Shown one piece after another: positions 1-4,148 of a stretch of 5,300 bases of DNA. The stretch's first letter is position 1. Each line of letters begins with the position of its first letter. A program made the position numbers and the translations under genes. The notes beneath the pieces were generated by a model. That model saw only the letters and a program-made list of their open reading frames with translations. It was not told the DNA's origin and ran no database searches. This DNA is from an uncultured Taibaiella sp. (GTDB lineage Bacteria; Bacteroidota; Bacteroidia; Chitinophagales; Chitinophagaceae): positions 1 through 5,300 of the forward strand of contig CALMXV010000116.1 in the NCBI GenBank assembly GCA_937871155.1. Reading direction: 5' to 3'.

Positions 1-78
1 GTAACGGCCTGTTTTTTCCATTTGGCTGTTTACTTTTTCTGTTAAGATGGGTCTAACTAATACGTCAGCGAGTTTCAT
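1..78 (-). CDS. rplW: 50S ribosomal protein L23 (uL23), N-terminal 26 codons only
   Basis: L23 is a primary 23S rRNA-binding protein of the large subunit. It sits at the exit of the peptide tunnel, where it docks trigger factor and SRP. Reading the minus strand from the ATG at 78-76 gives MKLADVLVRPILTEK followed by VNSQMEKTGRY, open to base 1. The segment VLVRPILTEK is the conserved L23 start (RPxxTEK). The gene continues outside the window; about 70 more residues are expected. Its position directly after rplD is the standard S10-operon order (rpsJ, rplC, rplD, rplW). No Shine-Dalgarno is visible; the bases before the ATG are A-rich, as is common in Bacteroidota. The gene was found by direct translation. 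Identification is secure from the motif plus synteny. Confidence 0.93.
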   Translation of the reverse strand, partial: MKLADVLVRPILTEKVNSQMEKTGRY

Positions 79-142
79 TTTTAATGTTTTTGTCGTTAGT
101 TGCAAGTTTTTAAATCCCGCAACAATATGATTCTATTTATCA

Positions 143-168
143 ATTCGGTGGTATTGCTACTACCAAAT
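143..168 (-). other. Intercistronic RNA hairpin with GCAA tetraloop (rplD-rplW spacer)
   Basis: The 93-nt gap between rplD and rplW contains an inverted repeat that, as minus-strand RNA, pairs 168-158 with 143-153. The arms are AUUUGGUAGUA and UACCACCGAAU. They form 11 paired positions, of which nine are Watson-Crick, one is a G-U wobble (165/146) and one is an A-C mismatch (161/150). They close on a GCAA loop (157-154), a GNRA-type stable tetraloop. The hairpin begins three bases after the rplD stop codon. No U-run follows, so it does not look like an intrinsic terminator. It could be an mRNA-stability, processing or protein-binding element; the function is inferred from structure only. Confidence 0.6.
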
Positions 169-171
169 AGT

Positions 172-810
172 TTATGCTTCTTCTACTACAGCTTCAGCAG
201 TGAATAATTTAGCAGCGCTTTCTGTGAAGATTAACACGTTAGCATTTACTAAATCATAAGTGTTCATATCACTTAAAACGGTAGTGCTGTGATCTTGAAG
301 GTTACGAGCGCTTAAGTAAACATTTGGAGTATGTACCGGTAAAATTACTAGTGCTTTTCTATTGTCTCCTTTAAGGCTATTGATAGATGCTACCAATTCT
401 TTAGTTTTAGGAGTATCCATATTCCAATCTTCAACTACTACGATTTTGTTTTCGCGAGCTTTGTAAGAAAGAGCAGACATTTTAGCCAAGTCTTTCACTT
501 TACGATTAAGCTTGAAATCATAATCATGAGGTTTTGGACCATTTACTGTACCACCACCTTTATATAAAGGGTTACGGATATTACCCTTACGAGAGCCACC
601 AGTACCTTTTTGACGATGTAATTTCTTAGAAGAGCCATGTACTTCAGCACGTGTTTTAGTGCCATGTGTACCTTGACGCTGAGCAGCCAAGTATTGTTTT
701 ACTGCTAAATAGATGCAATGATCATTAGGTTCGATACCGAAGATATCATCAGGTAATTCAACAGAACGACCGACTTTTGCACCTTTACTATTTAAAATCT
801 CTATTTGCAT
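172..810 (-). CDS. rplD: 50S ribosomal protein L4 (uL4)
   Basis: L4 binds 23S rRNA early in large-subunit assembly and lines the peptide exit tunnel. In E. coli it also represses its own operon. The 212-residue product is close to the E. coli length (201). The globular part starts MQIEILNSKG. The basic internal extension that reaches the tunnel spans about residues 43-100 and carries the family signature RQKGTGGSRKG (66-76), followed by KGGGTVNGPKP (84-94). The C-terminal Rossmann-like half contains KALVILP and the NVLIF strand, and ends in a short acidic tail VVEEA. An AGGAG lies 12 nt before the ATG, partly inside a hairpin. The gene sits 38 nt downstream of rplC and 93 nt upstream of rplW. 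The signature uses GGSRKG where E. coli has GRARSG, which I take to be a Bacteroidota-type variant and not damage. Confidence 0.97.
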   Translation of the reverse strand: MQIEILNSKGAKVGRSVELPDDIFGIEPNDHCIYLAVKQYLAAQRQGTHGTKTRAEVHGSSKKLHRQKGTGGSRKGNIRNPLYKGGGTVNGPKPHDYDFKLNRKVKDLAKMSALSYKARENKIVVVEDWNMDTPKTKELVASINSLKGDNRKALVILPVHTPNVYLSARNLQDHSTTVLSDMNTYDLVNANVLIFTESAAKLFTAEAVVEEA

Positions 811-822
811 AGCTTTATTTTT

Positions 823-841
823 CTCCTACGATTTCCGTAGG
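823..841 (-). promoter_or_regulatory. Perfect 6-bp hairpin overlapping an AGGAG motif upstream of rplD
   Basis: In the 38-nt rplC-rplD spacer the minus-strand RNA reads CCUACG (841-836), loop GAAAU (835-831), CGUAGG (830-825). This is a perfect 6-bp stem with three or four G-C pairs near its ends. The AGGAG ribosome-binding-like motif occupies 827-823, so its first three bases (AGG) lie in the 3' arm of the stem and would be paired when the hairpin forms. The spacer to the rplD ATG is 12 nt. The arrangement could modulate L4 translation or simply insulate the start site. The structure is seen in sequence; the regulation is inferred. Confidence 0.55.
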
Positions 842-848
842 CTATACC

Positions 849-1466
849 TTAATTCTGAATTAAAACAATTGAACCGTTATGACCTGGCACAGAACCTGCC
901 ACTAAAATGTAGTTCTTATCAGGAAATACTTTAATGATGCGTAATGCTTTTACCTTTACTTGGTCTCCACCCATACGACCAGCCATACGCATTCCTTTGA
1001 ATACACGACTAGGATATGATGAACCACCGATTGAACCAGGAGCACGTTGACGGTCATGTTGACCATGTGACGCTTCACCCACACCGGCAAAACCATGACG
1101 TTTTACCACACCTTGAAAACCTTTACCTTTAGTAGTTCCAATTACAGAAACTTTTTCACCTTCGGTAAATATTTCACAAGTAAGGGCTTCACCAACTTGT
1201 TTATCTATAGAGCAATTACGAATTTCTTTTACAATAGCTTTAGGCGTTGTATTTGCCTTTGCGAAGTGATGGAGAAGCGCTTTAGGAGTATTCTTTTCTT
1301 TGGCTTCACCAAAAGCTATTTGGAGGGCGTTATAACCGTCGGTATCTACGGTTTTCTTTTGCGTAACCATACATGGACCTGCTTCGATGATGGTGCAAGC
1401 AGTTTGCTTACCATTGGATTCGAAGACACTTGTCATGCCGATTTTTTTACCAATTATACCTTTCAT
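849..1466 (-). CDS. rplC: 50S ribosomal protein L3 (uL3)
   Basis: L3 is an assembly-initiating large-subunit protein whose central loop reaches toward the peptidyl transferase centre. The 205-residue product matches the family size (E. coli 209). It starts with the typical MKGIIGKKIGMT. The KGKGFQGVVKR motif is at 113-123, the SHGQHDRQRAPGSIG loop at 133-147, and the VFKGMRMAGRMGG segment at 155-167. It ends with GSVPGHNGSIVLI. The glutamine that PrmB methylates in E. coli (MAGQMG) aligns with Arg164 here. No Shine-Dalgarno is evident; the start is preceded by an A/T-rich TAAATAACATAAA. It lies 89 nt after rpsJ and 38 nt before rplD, in the standard operon order. Confidence 0.97.
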   Translation of the reverse strand: MKGIIGKKIGMTSVFESNGKQTACTIIEAGPCMVTQKKTVDTDGYNALQIAFGEAKEKNTPKALLHHFAKANTTPKAIVKEIRNCSIDKQVGEALTCEIFTEGEKVSVIGTTKGKGFQGVVKRHGFAGVGEASHGQHDRQRAPGSIGGSSYPSRVFKGMRMAGRMGGDQVKVKALRIIKVFPDKNYILVAGSVPGHNGSIVLIQN

Positions 1467-1479
1467 TTTATGTTATTTA

Positions 1480-1519
1480 AGTTAAGCGCCCGGTTGATAA
1501 TTTCAATTCGGGATTAACT
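1480..1519 (-). other. Large imperfect hairpin in the rpsJ-rplC spacer
   Basis: The 89-nt spacer folds, as minus-strand RNA, into three stacked helices. AGUUAA (1519-1514) pairs with UUAACU (1485-1480), CCCG (1512-1509) with CGGG (1492-1489), and UUGA (1506-1503) with UCAA (1497-1494). Small internal loops (U opposite CGC; AA opposite C) separate them, and the terminal loop is AAUUA (1502-1498). The total is 14 Watson-Crick pairs over 40 nt, ending 13 nt before the rplC start codon. No U-tract follows, so intrinsic termination is unlikely. An mRNA-processing, stability or ribosomal-protein-binding role is possible, but this is inference. Confidence 0.6.
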
Positions 1520-1555
1520 GTTTTCGTTTAGTTTTAAAGAACAATAGCTATTTTA

Positions 1556-1861
1556 TTAAGCTTTGATTTCAACTTCTACACCGCTTGGCAAGTCTAGCTT
1601 AGACAAAGCATCTACTGTGCGTGAAGACGAGGTGTATATATCCAACAAGCGCTTATGAGTGCAAAGTTGGAATTGCTCACGCGATTTTTTATTAACGTGC
1701 GGTGAGCGCAATACAGTAAAGATCTTTTTGTCGGTAGGCAAAGGAATGGGTCCTGTAACCACTGCTCCTGTGTTGCGCACCGTTTTTACGATTTTCTCCG
1801 CAGATTTATCTACTAAATTGTGATCGTAAGACTTCAGTTTGATTCTGATACGCTGTGACAT
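1556..1861 (-). CDS. rpsJ: 30S ribosomal protein S10 (uS10, NusE)
   Basis: S10 is a small-subunit head protein and also, as NusE, a partner of NusB/NusG in transcription antitermination. The 101-residue product is near the usual length (E. coli 103). It starts [13 protein letters not shown], followed by [12 protein letters not shown] at 32-43, which is the family signature region. The extended rRNA-binding loop is [14 protein letters not shown] (51-64), followed by HKRLLDIY and the C-terminal GVEVEIKA. The ATG at 1861-1859 is the only sensible start. It is the first gene of the operon here, about 32-35 nt downstream of a predicted transcription start. Upstream lies a divergently oriented methyltransferase and not fusA, which precedes rpsJ in many Bacteroidota. 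An AGGAG lies 19 nt upstream of the ATG, farther than is usual for a Shine-Dalgarno. Confidence 0.97.
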   Translation of the reverse strand: MSQRIRIKLKSYDHNLVDKSAEKIVKTVRNTGAVVTGPIPLPTDKKIFTVLRSPHVNKKSREQFQLCTHKRLLDIYTSSSRTVDALSKLDLPSGVEVEIKA

Positions 1862-1880
1862 ACTTATAAAATAACTTCTT

Positions 1881-1885
1881 CTCCT
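1881..1885 (-). promoter_or_regulatory. AGGAG motif in the rpsJ leader
   Basis: AGGAG is present on the minus strand within the short predicted rpsJ leader, 19 nt from the ATG. It resembles the AGGAG upstream of rplD (both continue AGGAGAA). The spacing is longer than the usual 5-9 nt, and Bacteroidota generally make little use of Shine-Dalgarno pairing. It is therefore a possible but unproven ribosome-binding element. Confidence 0.35.
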
Positions 1886-1899
1886 AAAATTTGGGACTG

Positions 1900-1929
1900 C
1901 AAAGGTAAGCTATGTTTTCTTTCTACCAA
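1900..1929 (-). promoter_or_regulatory. Bacteroidota-type housekeeping promoter of the S10 operon
   Basis: On the minus strand TTG (1929-1927) is followed by 19 nt and then TACCTTTG (1907-1900). This matches the established Bacteroidota sigma-ABfr consensus of a -33 TTG and a -7 TAnnTTTG with a 17-23 nt spacer; all conserved positions fit. Transcription should begin near 1893-1896, giving a leader of roughly 32-35 nt to the rpsJ ATG. It is the best promoter in the window and sets the start of the rpsJ-rplC-rplD-rplW transcript. Confidence 0.85.
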
Positions 1930-1959
1930 AATTATTTTGATTTTTTTTAAAATTATTTT
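1928..1959 (-). repeat. Two 11-bp AAAATTATTTT repeats, 21 bp apart, upstream of the rpsJ promoter
   Basis: AAAATTATTTT occurs at 1928-1938 and again, identically, at 1949-1959, with a T-run between them (1941-1948). Each copy is a dyad around its central base. The 21-bp periodicity places both copies on the same face of the helix. The block begins at the -33 element and extends upstream, where an AT-rich UP-like element would contact RNA polymerase at a strong ribosomal promoter. Low sequence complexity means chance repetition cannot be excluded. Confidence 0.4.
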
Positions 1960-2029
1960 TCAACGCAGCTTTATTGTTTGTTTTCATTGGGAATTATTAT
2001 TAAAAGTATTAGAATCATCCATTTTTAAA

Positions 2030-2056
2030 TTGGTATTCTATTAATGACTATTTTTG
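2030..2056 (+). promoter_or_regulatory. Possible promoter of the methyltransferase gene
   Basis: TTG (2030-2032) is followed by 16 nt and TATTTTTG (2049-2056), a full match to TAnnTTTG. The spacer is one base under the usual 17-23 nt. If real, transcription would start near 2062-2064. The first ATG (2044) would then lie outside the message, leaving ATG 2071 as the start on a nearly leaderless transcript. The region is AT-rich, so a chance match is quite possible. Confidence 0.35.
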
Positions 2057-2070
2057 AAAAAACAAAAGTT

Positions 2071-2871
2071 ATGTCTGCTGCTGATAATTACCTAGCTATC
2101 AATCGCCAATCTTGGAACAATAAAGTGGATTATCATCTTAAATCGGCGTTTTATAATCATGAAGCTTTTTTGAAAGGAGCTAATACATTGCAATCAATAG
2201 AAGTGGATTTACTCGGAACCATTTCTAATACCTCCATTCTACATCTTCAATGTCATTTTGGTCAGGATACAATTTCATTAAACCGTTTAGGTGCCCAAGT
2301 TACAGGCGTAGATTTTTCGAATCGAGCTATTGAAGAAGCCAAATCTATTGCAGAGGAAACCGAATCAACTGCAAGCTTTATTTGCAGTGATATCTACGAT
2401 CTTCCCAATCATCTCGAACAACAATTCGATATTGTATTTACTAGTTATGGCACTATTGGTTGGTTGCCCGATTTAGATAAATGGAGTGCAGTAGTGGCTC
2501 ATTTCTTAAAACCTGGCGGAAGATTGATTTTAGTGGATTTTCATCCGGTGGTCTGGATGTTTGATGATAATTTTCAACAAATTGAATACAGCTACTTTAA
2601 TAAAGAGCCAATTATTATTACTGAAAATGGCACCTATGCCGATAAGGATGCGGCTCTTACTCAAGACACTGTTTCATGGAATCATCCTTTGACGGATATT
2701 TTATCTAATTTAATAAAACATCGCTTATCCATCAGTAGTTTTAAAGAGTTTGATTATAGTCCTTATGCTTGTTTTAATCAGATGAAGGAAATTGCTCCTA
2801 ATAAGTTTGTCATCGAAGCTTTTGGCAATAAGCTGCCAATGGTATATGCTATTGAAGCAATAAAGCAATAG
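2071..2871 (+). CDS. Class I SAM-dependent methyltransferase, substrate unknown
   Basis: Predicted soluble cytoplasmic S-adenosylmethionine-dependent methyltransferase with a Rossmann-like fold. Counted from an in-frame ATG at 2044 (275 aa), motif I is ILHLQCHFGQDT (65-76), the acidic end of strand 2 is VTGVDFS (86-92), and motif II is SDIYDLP (115-121). FDIVFTSYGTIGWLPD (128-143) is motif IV, and LKPGGRLILVDFHP (155-168) is motif V/VI. Motif I departs from the common GxGxG in having only one glycine (G73), a form I associate with a recognisable bacterial subfamily annotated only as methyltransferase. I prefer the start at 2071 (266 aa). Relatives begin a few residues before NYLxINxxSWNN, and a promoter-like TATTTTTG overlaps the extra codons. 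The C-terminal about 95 residues probably form the substrate lid. The gene is divergent from rpsJ and lies 62 nt before a hydrolase gene in the same direction. The methyl acceptor cannot be told from sequence. Confidence 0.85.
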   Translation: MSAADNYLAINRQSWNNKVDYHLKSAFYNHEAFLKGANTLQSIEVDLLGTISNTSILHLQCHFGQDTISLNRLGAQVTGVDFSNRAIEEAKSIAEETESTASFICSDIYDLPNHLEQQFDIVFTSYGTIGWLPDLDKWSAVVAHFLKPGGRLILVDFHPVVWMFDDNFQQIEYSYFNKEPIIITENGTYADKDAALTQDTVSWNHPLTDILSNLIKHRLSISSFKEFDYSPYACFNQMKEIAPNKFVIEAFGNKLPMVYAIEAIKQ

Positions 2872-2933
2872 ATTCGAGGATAAAATTTAATTTCTTAAGG
2901 TCATTGAAAATCCAAATATATCAAGTCCAAACA

Positions 2934-3578
2934 ATGAAGAAGATTTACTGCATAAGTGGTTTAGGGGCTGATGAACGGATTTTCAAAAATATAATCATAC
3001 CTAATACAGAATTAGTGCATCTAAAATGGCTGCCTTTTGACAAAGAGGAAACCATGTCTTCGTATGCTCAAAAAATGGCTTCTCAAATAGATGAAGCACA
3101 ACCCATTTTAATAGGGCTATCTTTTGGTGGAATGTTAGTAGCCGAAATCTCAAAACTACAGCCAATAAAAAAAGGATTTCTTGTTTCTAGCCCTAAGTCG
3201 CCGGAAGAATTACCAGAACTCAGCAGTTTCATCCTTTTCATGTTGCAAACAGGACTTGTACCCTACAACCTTTTTAAAATACCCAATCGAGTATTGTTTG
3301 AAAAATTTGGGGCTGCAACACCAGAAGAACAACAATTATTAACAGCTATATTAAAAGATACTGATTCTAAAAACTTGGGGGCTGCCTTCAAGTTGATCAT
3401 CAATTGGAAATCCAATTTATCGCCGAAAGCTATTGTTCAAATTCATGGGACTCATGACAATATCATTGTGCCTACTAACATCCATCCAGAATATTGGATA
3501 GATAATGGCACTCATATGATGATTTGGAATCGCTCTCAAGAAATAATTGCAATCCTTTCTAAAGAATCAGTTAATTGA
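2934..3578 (+). CDS. Small alpha/beta hydrolase, substrate unknown
   Basis: Predicted alpha/beta-fold hydrolase of 214 residues. The start chosen is the ATG at 2934, which gives MKKIYCISGLGADERIF, the usual beginning of this family. An upstream in-frame TTG at 2904 would add ten unconserved residues. The oxyanion-region motif is SGLGAD (8-13). The nucleophile elbow GLSFGG (61-66) puts Ser63 in GxSxG. The acid is probably Asp175 in IHGTHDNIIVP, and the histidine is His194 in NGTHMM, giving a complete Ser-Asp-His triad in the right order. There is only a short cap between about 95 and 150, and no signal peptide, so it is probably cytoplasmic. It is likely co-transcribed with the methyltransferase 62 nt upstream. 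Esterase or thioesterase-like activity is plausible, but the sequence does not name a substrate. Confidence 0.85.
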   Translation: MKKIYCISGLGADERIFKNIIIPNTELVHLKWLPFDKEETMSSYAQKMASQIDEAQPILIGLSFGGMLVAEISKLQPIKKGFLVSSPKSPEELPELSSFILFMLQTGLVPYNLFKIPNRVLFEKFGAATPEEQQLLTAILKDTDSKNLGAAFKLIINWKSNLSPKAIVQIHGTHDNIIVPTNIHPEYWIDNGTHMMIWNRSQEIIAILSKESVN

Positions 3579-3586
3579 ACAAGGGA

Positions 3587-3607
3587 CTACTTTACTTTAG
3601 TAAATAG
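3587..3607. terminator. Small hairpin between convergent genes, possible bidirectional terminator
   Basis: In the 38-nt gap between the hydrolase and RRM stop codons, CTA (3587-3589, reading c3587 t3588 a3589) plus TTTAC (3591-3595) can pair with GTAAA (3600-3604) plus TAG (3605-3607). The loop is TTTA and one base (3590) is bulged, for a total of 8 bp. It is AT-rich and lacks a clear U-tract on either strand. The placement between converging genes suits a terminator, but the energy looks marginal. Confidence 0.35.
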
Positions 3608-3616
3608 CTAGTATCA

Positions 3617-4033
3617 TCAAGCGTTATAGCTTAGGTCATTGTTGTAATCTTTATCCGAGTCAAAATTAGACACAGAACTATCATTGTTGTTATAATTCAT
3701 TCTATCATTTGATGGATAGGAAGTTTTATCCTGAAAAGGTTTTTTATAACCCCCTTGTTTATATGGCTTTGAAGAAGGTGATTTTACCTCCTTATTATTT
3801 TTAGCTTCTCTTACATTGACGATATTTCCTTTCAAAAAAGTCATATCTATATTATCGATTGCATCAAAAGCTGCATACTTATCTTCCATCTCTACAAACC
3901 CATACCCTTTGGATAAACCGGTCTCTTTGTCCATGATAATTTTTAAAGATTTAATGGCACCAAAAACAGAAAAACTTTGTTCTAAATCCTGCTCAGTGGT
4001 TTCGGCACTTAAGTTACTAATATAAAGGTTCAT
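3617..4033 (-). CDS. Single-RRM RNA-binding protein with low-complexity tail
   Basis: Small cytoplasmic RNA-binding protein of the bacterial single-RRM type, found in Bacteroidota and cyanobacteria. The 138-residue product has one RRM at about 1-80. RNP2 is LYISNL (3-8) and RNP1 is KGYGFVEM (42-49), with the RNA-stacking aromatics Tyr4, Tyr44 and Phe46 all present. Residues 81-138 form a disordered tail that first is Lys/Ser/Pro/Gly-rich (about 81-104) and then Asn/Asp/Ser/Tyr-rich (105-138), with no RGG repeats. The start MNLYISNLS at 4033 is typical of the family. An in-frame ATG at 4081 would add 16 hydrophobic residues that do not belong to an RRM and would place a regulatory-looking repeat inside the gene. 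Relatives in Bacteroides act as global RNA-binding regulators; the targets here are unknown. It lies 115 nt downstream of the PorU2-like gene and converges with the hydrolase gene. Confidence 0.9.
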   Translation of the reverse strand: MNLYISNLSAETTEQDLEQSFSVFGAIKSLKIIMDKETGLSKGYGFVEMEDKYAAFDAIDNIDMTFLKGNIVNVREAKNNKEVKSPSSKPYKQGGYKKPFQDKTSYPSNDRMNYNNNDSSVSNFDSDKDYNNDLSYNA

Positions 4034-4042
4034 AAAGCTAAA

Positions 4043-4116
4043 ATTTGAAAATAATGAGTCAACAATATAAAATCCAAGCAATGTTCTTTTTCTAATTGAT
4101 TTAAAAGTAATGAGTC
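4043..4116 (-). repeat. Imperfect 18-bp direct repeat pair upstream of the RRM gene
   Basis: Two copies in the same orientation lie at 4043-4060 and 4099-4116. On the minus strand they read GACTCATTATTTTCAAAT and GACTCATTACTTTTAAAT, matching at 16 of 18 positions. They are 56 bp apart, start to start. The proximal copy ends 9 nt before the preferred ATG, so it lies over the translation initiation region; the distal copy is 66-83 nt upstream. They could be operator sites, duplicated promoter segments or autoregulatory RNA-binding sites. I see no full TAnnTTTG promoter match in the 115-nt gap (4034-4148). Confidence 0.55.
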
Positions 4117-4148
4117 GAAATTAGTTTTCCAAATTATTTAAGACTTCA

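Noticed and set aside
1095..1517. 140-codon open frame on the plus strand opposite rplC
   Set aside because: It lies almost entirely antisense to the unmistakable L3 gene, is Phe/Ser/Thr-rich as antisense shadows of AT-rich genes are, and has no recognisable domain or promoter.
1489..1555. Intrinsic terminator between rpsJ and rplC
   Set aside because: The hairpin is real-looking, but no U-run follows on the transcript, and termination here would silence essential downstream ribosomal genes.
2904..2933. TTG start giving a ten-residue extension of the hydrolase
   Set aside because: The ATG at 2934 gives the canonical MKKIYxxSGLGAD family start. The extension is unconserved-looking and would need a rare start codon.
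3816..4025. 69-codon plus-strand frame opposite the RRM gene
   Set aside because: It is a shadow of the RRM domain coding sequence. The protein is a low-complexity Ser/Leu/Lys string with no family features.
4034..4081. N-terminal extension MLGFYIVDSLFSNFSF of the RRM protein, possibly a signal or membrane segment
   Set aside because: RRM proteins of this type start at MNLYISNLS. The extra stretch has no basic n-region or cleavage site, and it overlaps the direct repeat, suggesting non-coding leader.
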